In this document: piece by piece, positions 35,784-45,700 of the stretch
Position numbering within the stretch: the first letter of the stretch is position 1
Layout of the letters: every line of letters begins with the position of its first letter
Assembly: GCF_000165425.1 (NCBI RefSeq)
Contig: NW_001798980.1
Coordinates: forward strand, 187,178-251,177
DNA from: Paramecium tetraurelia
Lineage: Eukaryota; Ciliophora; Oligohymenophorea; Peniculida; Parameciidae
Length of the DNA stretch: 64,000 nt
Direction: 5' to 3'
Notes under the pieces: model-generated
Seen by the model: the letters and a program-made list of their open reading frames with translations, nothing else
What the model was told of the DNA's origin: nothing
The model's database searches: none
Position numbers and translations under genes: made by a program

Positions 35784-36508
35784 ATTTATTATTATTATTA
35801 TATAAATATTGATATCTATATTTTGGATTGAAATACTACAACTAAAAGTAAATATCGAATATAATCCAAATTATCATATTACAATGATTAATACAATATA
35901 TGGTAAGATAATCAATTAGTTTCTCAAAAAATAAACATGGAAATAAAAGAATTATTGACAAGATGGCTAATTCGATAATTCAAATATTCCAAAACTATCT
36001 TAGAACTCAACTACCATAGACATACTTTCCAGTTCTTAGCAAAAAAATGGTTTTCTCGAGAAAAAATTTTCCTTTAAGCAGATGTGTATCAAATTAGCGT
36101 CAGTTGCATATGAATTACTTATAATTTAAATGATTTATATAAAATCCATTAAATAATAGAATAAAAGATAATCAATATACGAGTTCCTATATAGGGTCTA
36201 TTAAATGACCTATTTCAAAGGTAGTTTAATTTAATGTCTTGATCCTTTAAATACTTATAAAATCAATATTCTAACTATATATTCTCAGAAGTCGAGTCTT
36301 AATAAAATTAATGCAAATAGTTATGCATTATCAAATAATTATGGATATATTTTATATATTTCAAATATAAATATAAATATAAACATAAACATAATTTTTA
36401 ATGATTTTATATGCAAAATATTGATATCTTAAATCTTATAATAATTTCTAGGTATAGTCATTTTCTTGTGTTTTTGATTTTTAATAATGTTTATTTAAAT
36501 AAAAAAAA
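35784..36508. other. Intergenic, no gene seen
   Basis: About 725 nt, AT-rich, with a short tandem ATAAATATAAA-type run near 36370. No gene recognised. Confidence 0.45.
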
Positions 36509-36582
36509 TACCTTCCAAGGGATTCGAACCCTTGATATGCGGCTTAAAAGGCCGACGCTTTAACCAACTTAGCTAGGAAGGC
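36509..36582 (-). tRNA. trnK-UUU: tRNA-Lys (anticodon UUU)
   Basis: Minus-strand cloverleaf: acceptor GCCTTCC pairs with GGAAGGT (one G-U). The D arm is GCTAAGTTGGTTAAAGC. The anticodon stem has loop CTTTTAA, giving anticodon TTT. The T arm is AAGGG TTCGAAT CCCTT, and the discriminator is A. The anticodon stem base pair 27-43 is T-C, one mismatch. A run of seven or more T follows at once, a Pol III terminator. I considered the ciliate glutamine tRNA (UUA), but the seven-base loop places TTT at 34-36. Confidence 0.9.
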
Positions 36583-36666
36583 AACTTGATGAATAAAGGG
36601 GCGAATTTGTAAACTTTTAAAATATGATATGAAATTATTATTTTGTTTAATTTTTAAATAATTTTA

Positions 36667-37957
36667 TCATTTAATAGGCTTATTGATTTCAAAAATTTTA
36701 ATGTTTAATTCATTTGATATCTGTCTTGCAATATTGTATAGAAAATGAATATGGATGAAAATGCTTGATAAAGCAATGAATTAAATTAATAATCCTTCAT
36801 TTAGTATTGGCTGTCCTAATAGTTATCCTGAAATTGTATTTATTAAGAGAAGAATAAAGAAATAAATAGAATTCAAATATGCTGGCAATGGCGTATTACA
36901 AACATGATTCAAAGCTACAATACCTACTGATTTTGACATAGTAAAACCAATTGTGTACATATAAGCTCTAACATGCTGTTCAATAGCATTAGTTTTTGAG
37001 AAATATATATTATAGAGTATGACAGCATTGCAAAACAGGAAGTATCGAAGTTATTTAAATAAAGATGATGCTGTGGTGAATTTGCGTATTTTGAATATTC
37101 TAAAATGATAATATGAGAAGCTGTTACACTGAAGGCATAGTGATTAAGACAGATGAAGCAAAAGCAACTAGAACAAAGTGGTTGACTTATAGCTCATAAA
37201 GAGTGGGTAATTTAGTCAGCCACCAATCACATCCTATTAATTTATGGATAATCACATATTACCGAAATAAGCAGTGATTGCAAAGAAAATGGCTACACTA
37301 ATGGTGCCTTCTGCTGCAGCATTAATGATTGGCAGATTCATTTCATGTGTATAATATTCTTCATGAGCAATTAAATAAAATGGTATGGATGGGATGATAT
37401 AAAGAACAACTGAAAAAATATTATTTCCAACTTACATGGCGGTGGTTAGATTTGTACCTAAATAGTGATTTACTTGTTACCTTATAATAAAATAATCATA
37501 GAATCAAAATTATGGTCTAAGATCATCCCTAGTGGTGAAGAATTTCCTGATAAAATTTATATTCAATCATACTTGTTCTTCTAGCTTACTTTCCATCTAA
37601 ATTATCAAAATTCTGGGATACTGATTATTATTACCATATAAAGCATATGGAGAGTGGCTGTAAACCACAACAACCAATTTGGGATGAATCCATTAAATGT
37701 GTCACCCATAACAAAATAGAAAACAATGTGTGGAATTATCACGCATATCAATCCCAGTAATGTGAGCACATTAGGCCTAAATGTATGGTTTGCTTAAAAT
37801 AGTACGCAACATTCAAAGGAACGAATTTTAAACAATATTCAGCAATCGGTGAAAGTATGTAATTATAAAGCAATGATAGATCTGATCCTTTATAACGATA
37901 AGTATGAAGGTATTTTAAATGATCAGAAGAGATGAAGTCATAATTTAGGTATTTCAT
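36667..37957 (-). CDS. CDP-alcohol phosphotransferase (choline/ethanolamine type), copy 2
   Basis: 377 aa with six introns: 37777-37805, 37613-37634, 37547-37572, 37458-37480, 37234-37262 and 37100-37127 (22-29 nt), the densest set in the window. The CDP-alcohol motif is intact: [27 protein letters not shown]. The substrate-side helices start VPLNVAPNVLTLLGL and several hydrophobic helices follow, ending IKIFEINKPIK. It shares overall length and motif layout with the gene at 27114-28304 but not intron positions, so they are old paralogues, possibly with different head-group preference. An endomembrane location is inferred. Confidence 0.92.
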
Positions 37958-38576
37958 TAATATTTTTTATTTTTTTAACTGTTCCTTAAAAGTATAATTC
38001 TAATTCTTAAAGAATATTCTTAAATCAAAAGATTTATTTTTCAAAGAAATCTCAGAGATACATTGGGCAAAACTAACAAAAAGCGAGAGAATTAGAAAAT
38101 ATACTATAATAAAGAATCTGAAAGTGTAATCAATCGATTAATCTAACCATTATTTTATATAAATTTCAGTAAAACAATAGGTCCTGATTCCTATAGCCTT
38201 GTGACTTCAACTTCAAAATTCTATATAATCAACTCCTATAATTTGTTTGTGTCCCTATACAATAATTCAGTTTGGCTGGTATTCTCTATCTATAAATTAA
38301 AAATGTCTATAATCTCTGCATAGTCCACTTTTATTAAGTCTCAAAAATATCAATTACTTTAAATTTTATGCAATGATTCATGAATCTCCAATTATTATAA
38401 AAATGAATGCTAAAACTTGCACAAGGGAAACTACGAAATAATTTTTACCATTGTTTAATGATATAGATTTATTCCATTTAGTAGGCATGTTTTTGGACAT
38501 TCTTTAATTACATTATACATACTAACAAATTATTAACAATAAAATTAGCTCATTCAATTAATAATTTCAGGATATA
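37958..38576. other. Intergenic between divergent genes, no gene seen
   Basis: About 620 nt of AT-rich DNA. No element recognised. Confidence 0.45.
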
Positions 38577-39543
38577 ATGAATTCATGGAATTTAATTAGA
38601 AATACAATTGGACTATTTGGTTCTGCTGTCCATGAAGGATAAACAATAATTGGAACTGAATTAGCACCTAGAGTACTTCGAAAAGGGGGATTGATATCGG
38701 CTCTCTATAATTTAGGATGAGAAATATGTAAGGGAAAGGTTTTAGGACGAATAATGTTAAGAGTAAGTTGTTTAAGAACAGCCAGCAATTTGGGAATATT
38801 AATGGAGAAATACGCAAGAGAGTATATGAAATAGCCTCTAAACAAAGATTCATGCTAAATATAGGAGGAGACCATAGTGTGGCTTGTGGATCTCTACATG
38901 GGTTGCTTGAACATTACAGTTATGAATTAAGGGTCATTTTGGTGGATGCTCATGCAAATTGCAATTATGAACTTGATTTAAATAGGAATTCTCATGGGAT
39001 GCCTTTAGGACATCTTTATGGAGCTATCACTGAGCAAATTAAAGGATTTGAATGGTTGAAACAACGATTGGATACTAAGAATATCATATATGTTGGAATT
39101 TGAGATATTGATTATATGGAGATAGAATTCATCAAAGATCAGAAGATTGTACATTATGGAATGGATGAGATAATTGAGTTGGATATAGGGCAATTAATGA
39201 CACTGATTCTAAAATAATTTGAAGGAAAACCTATTCATTTGAGTTTTATGTCGATTCAATTGATCCAGAGTTTGCTCATGGGACTGGAACCTTGGTAGAC
39301 AGAGGGATCAAATCAAGGGAAGTTCATAAAATTTGCTGAGTCTCGATATTTGATAGACATGGATTTAGTAGAAATCAATCCTTAATTAGAAAAGACTCCA
39401 GAACTAAGAGAGGAATTTTTGGGGATTTTTAATAAGTATGACGTATTGCTCTTATTAAGATTGGCAGGATTCAAGGTACTTAGAGAGTTGCCTTGGGTAT
39501 AGAATTGATAGCTTCAGCATTAGGCAGAACTTTGGTGTTATGA
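38577..39543 (+). pseudogene. Arginase-family pseudogene
   Basis: Recognisable arginase/agmatinase pieces in order: IIGTELAPRVLRKGGLI, NIGGDHSVACGSLHG, LVDAHANCNYE with HGMPLGHL, IIYVGI, SFDVDSIDPEFAHGTGT (read by assuming one missing base), MDLVEINPQLEKTPE, and ALGIELIASALGRT. Damage: in-frame TGA at 38718-38720, in-frame TGA at 39101-39103 replacing the Arg of the usual GIRDID, a lost base near 39245 in the SFDVD metal motif, and further frame changes near 39340 and 39480. A 23-nt intron (38740-38762) still fits. The lesions hit metal-binding motifs, so introns cannot explain them. Confidence 0.85.
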
Positions 39544-39637
39544 AATATTATTATGTGTATTTAATTTTATATCAAAACCATCCTTGAAATATAATAAATC
39601 TTAGACTTTTATAAAAGAAAATTTTGATGAATTTCAA

Positions 39638-40678
39638 ATGAGAAATGAAATCGATTATTAATATAATTTCAAGATGCTACAAAAAGAACAACAAGACAAA
39701 TTTAAAGAATTCCTTGAGAAAAGAAATAAGGGAAAACTCTACTCCAAATATAAAAAGATAGAAACTGAAGCAAAGATATGTGATCTAGTATTTGATGACC
39801 AAAATTTAATTGCAGCACATGATGTAGACATTGCAATTTATCATATTGATTAAAAAAATCAACTTTAGTCAGAATTAATTGAAAATCTACATTCCTATTT
39901 GATATACTCTATATGTTTCAGCAAATCAAGCAATATGTTTTTTACAGCAGGATATGAAAAGGAGATAAAATTATGGTAAAAATATGATAATCAATGGAAA
40001 TGTGTATAAATACTAAATGGTCATAAAGACTCTGTTATAGTTTTGCTGTTGAACAAAGATGAAAATTAGTTGTTCTCTAGAAGTAGAGATAAAACGATTA
40101 AAATATGGCAGAAACAAGATGAGATCTGGAGTTGTATTTAAACAATACATGCCCCTTCTGGAATTATCGATTCTTTATGCGTAAGTCCATAAGGAAACGC
40201 ACTATCTTTTGGATGTAAAAATAATTTATTTATTTGGTACAACACAAATTTCAATAAGTGGAGAAAGTATTAAGCAATAATATCTGCTCATACCTAATTA
40301 ATAGAATCTGTTTGTTTTATGTCGGATGATGCATAAATTGCTTCAGGGGCAAATGATATAAAATTATGGAAGAAATGTGCAGTAAATCAATAGTATAGAT
40401 TGACTCAAATAATTTCCACTTTGGGTAATGTCTCAATAATGGAGTATAACAACTTTAACTCACTCTTGATAGCCGTAACCAATAAAAAGTTTGTTTAAAT
40501 CTGGAAGGCAGAGGATGATTCCATCTTTTCGCCTTAATAAACAATTCAAGTTGAGAAATCGGATATTTTTTATGAGGAAACTCAATTTTATGAGGTTGTT
40601 ACTATGTCTCAAAATGGATAATTCTTAGCATTAAAAGATAATTACAACGACTATGTTGATATTTGGAAATTGAATTGA
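39638..40678 (+). CDS. WD40-repeat protein (346 aa)
   Basis: Intronless frame with about six WD blades. Typical strand ends recur: EKEIKLWQKYD, GHKDSV, RDKTIKIWQKQDEIWSCIQ, AHTQLIESV, ANDIKLWKK, and YVDIWKLN just before the stop. The N-terminal 60 residues are helical and charged (MLQKEQQDKFKEFLEKRNKG). This resembles the very large family of Paramecium WD40 proteins; the exact partner or complex is not known. Absence of introns and a clean frame indicate a functional gene. Confidence 0.85.
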
Positions 40679-40992
40679 TATAAATTAAATATTATATTAG
40701 ATGGTTGTTTAATATTTATATAGTTAATTAATAATAATAGTGTTAATAATTATACTGATGGTTTCTGATAAGAGAACACATCTCTTTCCTTCGACTCTTG
40801 TTTTCATTGGTTGATCCTGACTCAAAATGAGTAAATCATTCGAATTTTGGATAAGATTTCTTGGACTTTCAAAAAATACAATGTTTCAAACAAATATTCT
40901 TAGTCAACCAATCATAATACAGAATTAATATTTTAATAAACTTAAAACCCCCTCGATATAAATTCAAAAATTAAATTAAACAATCAAATAAA
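40679..40992. other. Promoter region of histone H3, no clear element
   Basis: About 310 nt between two plus-strand genes. It must contain the H3 promoter, but I see no recognisable conserved box. Confidence 0.4.
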
Positions 40993-41415
<423 letters not shown>

Positions 41416-41667
41416 TCAATTAATATTATATTCAATTAAATGTGTTTCATCTCTTAAAAGCAACATATTCTCTTTATTTTTTTTAGAAATCTAGAAATTT
41501 AGAAATTTTTTATTATAATTCTGAATTGGGATTTTAATATATGATTGAGTATATTTTAAAATGAGTTTGATTAGGATTTTTGGAATTATTTTAATTTATT
41601 TCCTAAATCTATCAGGATGCCATTTGCGCATTAAATTTTACAATATAAACTATAATTTTAATACTTT

Positions 41668-42386
41668 ATGAAAAAACTTGATTAAATTATTAAAGGCTTA
41701 AACAAAACTGAAGGAAGGGATAGAGTTTGTAAAACACTTTAATATGGGGCGAGGTTTTTATCTTGGTACTTCGAAAAATATAGCGAGCTCGATAAAGCAA
41801 CATAATTTAATAATTTATTTAGTATGAATGAATATCAAATAATAAGTGGCGATTAGAGAAGCTAGAAAAATATTTAGATTAGCTAAAACTTTAAATGAAA
41901 TTTAATTTATCATAGAAATGATCAAAGAAAATTCAGAAAATCTAAATCAGATAACAAGAATATTAAAAATATTTGCGAGAATCTGGTATTCACTATTTTG
42001 GTATCATATCTCAATCTACTAGGCTTTTCGATAATCTAAGCATCCTGGCAAAAATTTAGATAATTAATTCTAACCAAAAGGTCTTAAATAAAATTGCAAT
42101 GACTTTTTGGACCATTGGAATACTTACAAATCTCTTTGAAATATTGAGAGATTTAATTGGAAATTTTTCATCATTGAAGAAATATTCGAAATCTGCTGAA
42201 TACAAGGAAATACATAGGAGAATCAATACGAATTGCTTGAATCTTATAAAAAATTTCTGTGATTTAATTCCAGCAGGGACAGGCAGTGAGTTTTTCTAAA
42301 AGATTTTTGCCTCTCATCCAAATCATGGAGTTGTTGGATTTGCAGGATTTTTAGCAGGTGCGATATCAACATATCAAACCTTTTGA
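41668..42386 (+). CDS. PEX11: PEX11-like peroxisomal membrane protein
   Basis: Peroxisome elongation/division factor, 218 aa. The N-terminal block GLNKTEGRDRVCKTLQYGAR and FLSWYFEKYSE is the PEX11 signature (amphipathic helix). IREARKIFRLAKTLNEI, IFARIWLFDNLSILAKI and a C-terminal hydrophobic segment (NHGVVGFAGFLAGAISTY) follow. Introns: 41822-41846 (25 nt) and 41986-42022 (37 nt, longer than the rest). The 37-nt intron is supported because FARIW and LFDNL join as in PEX11. The stop is 28 nt before the next ATG. Confidence 0.88.
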
Positions 42387-42414
42387 AATAAAGTTAATTA
42401 ATTATTTTATATTA

Positions 42415-44199
42415 ATGAATAATTATCCTTAAAGTGGAAATTTTTAGGTTTTTCCTATTCCAGAGAACATTAAAATCTTACAAAATTTTAAGAGATGGAG
42501 GAGAACTGGCGAAAATCTGAATGGAGCTATAATGATTGGCTTACTGGAGCATTTTCAAATCAATAGTCAATCTGAAAAAATATAACAAATGATAAATAAT
42601 ATGCAAAGCGCCTCAGATGAACAGATCATAAAAATGAGAAATATATTAAACAACTCATTGCAATATTCGAAAGGACAATAACAATAAGATTATTTAATAG
42701 ATTAACTAAAATAATAGGACCCTTTTAATATTTTCCCAAGTAAATTCATTTTGGAATACCTTAAAAGAGTAAAAGGACATGTTTCTGATGAAGCAGTCAT
42801 ACCAGTTTTAAAAACTCATTTTTAGGTTAACATACTAGTCATCAACGACGATTATGAAAAAAAGGCTTATACAATATTAGATCCAAAGGACAGGGATCAA
42901 ATAATTTTATGCAATTTTGATAGATATTATTATGTGATACAAAAAGAGCCTGGTCCTTAGTTATATAAGTGCCAATTCTGTTAAAAGCAAATCTCTGAGG
43001 ACTATCATAAAATGAAATGCAATCAAATTATTTGCTATTAATGCTTAAAGAAATTTTTTGAAAAAGGTAATAGCATTGTGCAATGTAAGGAGAAAAACTG
43101 CACTTAATCAATAACATTAAAGGAATTTCAAAATATCTAGAATAAACAGAAAGAAATGGAGAAATCCTAAATAAATTAATCAAACATATAAAAAACTGAA
43201 GAAAGTTAGTAATATTACAAAACATATTGTAATAAATGCAAAAATAGAATGAGTCAGGAGAGCTTGCTTTTACCTTTGGGTTGCTCTCATAGCTTTTGCA
43301 AAAGTTGTCTGTAACAATGCTTCAGTTTGCTTCCAAGCGGAATCGTTACATGTATCTAAACAAGCTGCAAAGGAAAATTCATTCAAAAAGATTTGGATTC
43401 TTTTATCAAAGGTTAGAGTTTTAAACCAATAGAACCACCACCAACATAAATAAATAAAAATTAAACCTAAAACATGAGTTAATATATAACTCCATTAGGT
43501 AATTAAGAACCGGTTTATTAATGCGAGGGCTGCTTTAAGGATTATTAGTAATCATCTATTTATACATCTGAATGCTTACACAAGTTTTGTAAAATATGTT
43601 GTGATAAGGAGATTTCCAAAAACATCAGTTGCTTTTAATGTTACAAAGTAAATTGTGGGTATAAGTTAAAGATTGAAGATATTTAAAAATACTTTTATAA
43701 AAAAATTAAAGGCAAGACTTTTGGTGAATGCGCTAATTGTAAATAGGAATGCAAGATTTTTGAGTCCTTTCAAAATAGCTGTTATCATTTAATTTGTTAT
43801 AGTTGTGTCAAATAGATTTACACAGAGGGCCTTAATCCACAATGTAGGTAATGCAAAGCTTCGATCATTTCAAATGATTTAGACGATTACTATCTACCAC
43901 AAGCTTCATAAGAAATTCAATAATTCGAGACTATTGAAACCAATATCAAACCAGCTTCTTGTACATTTTGCAATTCTCCTTTTACGGATTACAATTTATA
44001 ACAAGACATACCTTGTTCACTTCATACTCTAGGATCTTGTTGTGTGATATTTCCATCAAACTGTCCATAGTGTCAAATTGGTTCTTTGATTATTGAGAAA
44101 TGTAATTTGCATATTAATTTTTTAGAAAAACTAAAATTTTATTTATTGCAAAATACTATGGATAGATTTTATTTTGCCTCTGAGAGCTCGATTAAATGA
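42415..44199 (+). CDS. Multi-RING/zinc-finger protein with possible OTU-like N-terminus
   Basis: Intronless frame of 594 aa. From residue about 180 there are repeated C2..C/H..C2 clusters: CQFCQKQ with CYQCLKKFF, CNKCKNRMSQE with GCSHSFCKSCLQQC, CEGCFKDY with CLHKFCKICC, CANCKQECK with CYHLICYSCVKQ and CRQCK, and CTFCNS with CSLHTLGSCC and CPQCQ. The layout resembles tandem RING/IBR modules of E3 ligases. The first 180 residues contain VSDEAVIPVLKTHFQVNILV and DRYYYVIQKE, reminiscent of the end of an OTU fold, though no catalytic Cys/His pair is assigned. Likely ubiquitin-related; specifics are inference. Confidence 0.7.
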
Positions 44200-44261
44200 A
44201 GAATTCTTTGTTATTATCATCATTTATTTTTATTAATTTATATCATTAAAAATAGTCAGCA

Positions 44262-44621
44262 ATGAAATTTATTGATGTTCTAGCCTACATTAGAATTGGG
44301 TATTAGATAAATAAACCCAATTTGAGAATTTAAGATTGGAGATCCAAATTGTAATTTAGATAGAAATACATTTATTATATTAATTAATAAATTTCATAAT
44401 ATAACTAACAATATTTTTTACATAAATACAATCTTTCATTGTCTATTATTTCACATTTTTTTATTTCAAAGCCTAATAGTTAAAGTCAGGAATTGATTTA
44501 ATTCACTGCCATATATGTTGTAAGCATATTAGAAAACATATAAATGATTTTAAATGATAAAATATTAAAGAATTTATATTTTGTAAAAATGCACAAAATA
44601 AAAGAGAACCAATTGATTTGA
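44262..44621 (+). other. Open reading frame of 119 codons, uncertain
   Basis: ATG 44262 (MKFIDVLAYIRIGYQINK) to TGA 44619-44621 with no stop. Composition is very Ile/Tyr/Gln/Asn-rich and tracks base composition, so it could be chance: TGA-only frames of this size are expected occasionally. No family recognised. Confidence 0.2.
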
Positions 44622-44673
44622 TGCAAAAATAAATTATCTACACTTAATAATTATTATTATCAAAAAATAAAAA

Positions 44674-44741
44674 GGGATTGGAAAGAGTCGAACTTTCTTA
44701 TTCTTTATGAGGACTAATGAATGCCACCTTGGCACAATCCC
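44674..44741 (-). ncRNA. tRNA-like Pol III unit, copy 1
   Basis: Minus strand, 68 nt. The ends GGGATTG and CAATCCC pair over 7 bp. A short D-like arm TGCC-AAGGT-GGCA and a perfect T arm GAAAG-TTCGACT-CTTTC are present, including A-box-like and B-box-like promoters. A T5 terminator follows directly. The middle 24 nt do not fold into a normal anticodon arm, although GTCCTCA could form a 7-base loop (CCU) on an imperfect stem. The D arm is about five bases too short. It may be a degenerate tRNA gene or another Pol III RNA. Copy 2 is at 45477. Confidence 0.55.
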
Positions 44742-45476
44742 TTTGTTCTGATTTAAATTCTCTTTCAAGTGTTTAAATACATTTTTGTAAACAATTCTCT
44801 CTCATTATCCACTCCAACAAAAGTAAACGCCGATAATTATGCGTGCCTTTGTATTACTAAAACTTTATTTACTATTTTATTCACTAAATGTTGTTTGATG
44901 CATTTAAAGTATCCATCATACAATTATTTATTGATCATGTTATAAATTGATAATCTGTATATTATATTGATTTTAAGCTATCAACCTAAAGTATTTGTGT
45001 TGTTGAGAGTTTTTTCAGTTGATGAGGACGAGAAAACTGTTGACACAAGTTGTAATAAAAAAAATTGGAAATAATTTATTTTTCTGGTTTCTTCTGATCA
45101 GGGAAAATTTATTAATAAATATCAAATGATTGGCCTAAAAGGAGAAAATCAAGGCTGAATCTGGTAATTATGGAAGGAAAGAATGATGACATTGCATTGT
45201 TTATGGTTCTATAATTTTTTAGAGTAGTCAGATAAATTCGATAATGTTTATATCTTAAGAATTGAAGGGTTATAACTTATAGTATACTATCATGGTATAG
45301 ACTAATAGGATTATTACAAGAGTTATTAAAAGAAGGTGGGAGCATGATTTATAAAAATATGTTTTGTTTTGAGTTAAAAAATCAATTTTATTGCTTGAAT
45401 ACTCGAATATCTTAAATATCTAATTAAGATATAAAGGATTATCGAGGGTAATTAATCATTTGGAGCAAAATAAAAA
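44742..45476. other. Intergenic between the two tRNA-like units
   Basis: About 735 nt. No protein gene seen. Near 45018-45110 a TGATGA box, a CTGA box about 75 nt later and a weak TTTTC/GAAAA closing stem could suit a C/D snoRNA, but the evidence is thin. Confidence 0.3.
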
Positions 45477-45545
45477 GGGGTCGGAAAGAGTTGAACTTTC
45501 TTTTTTATTCTTTGGACTAATAAATGCCACCGCTGGCACAACCCC
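45477..45545 (-). ncRNA. tRNA-like Pol III unit, copy 2
   Basis: Minus strand, 69 nt. GGGGTTG pairs with CGACCCC (compensatory changes relative to copy 1, one T-G). The D-like arm is TGCC-AGCGGT-GGCA and the T arm is GAAAG-TTCAACT-CTTTC. A T5 run follows directly. The 24-nt middle shares ATTAGTCC and AAAGAATAA with copy 1 but has four A instead of the TCAT segment, so no seven-base anticodon loop forms. Paired acceptor changes between the copies show that the stem is under selection. Confidence 0.55.
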
Positions 45546-45700
45546 TCAATATCCTGTTAAAGAAGTAAGAAATGAGTATATATAGTTTTGTTGTTATGTT
45601 GCAAAAGAGAAGCGAAATAGAAGAGCTTATAAGGTAAGGATGAGATGGGGGGGTGACAGAATAAGTATTGGAAGGTGTAATTTATAATAATAATATTGTG

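Noticed and set aside
36509-36582. Suppressor tRNA-Gln(UUA) expected from the genetic code
   Set aside because: The seven-base loop CTTTTAA places anticodon TTT, which is lysine.
45010-45050. Hammerhead ribozyme core
   Set aside because: TGATGAGGAC is followed by GAGAAAA, not the required CGAAA, and no flanking stems I and III with a cleavage site can be formed.
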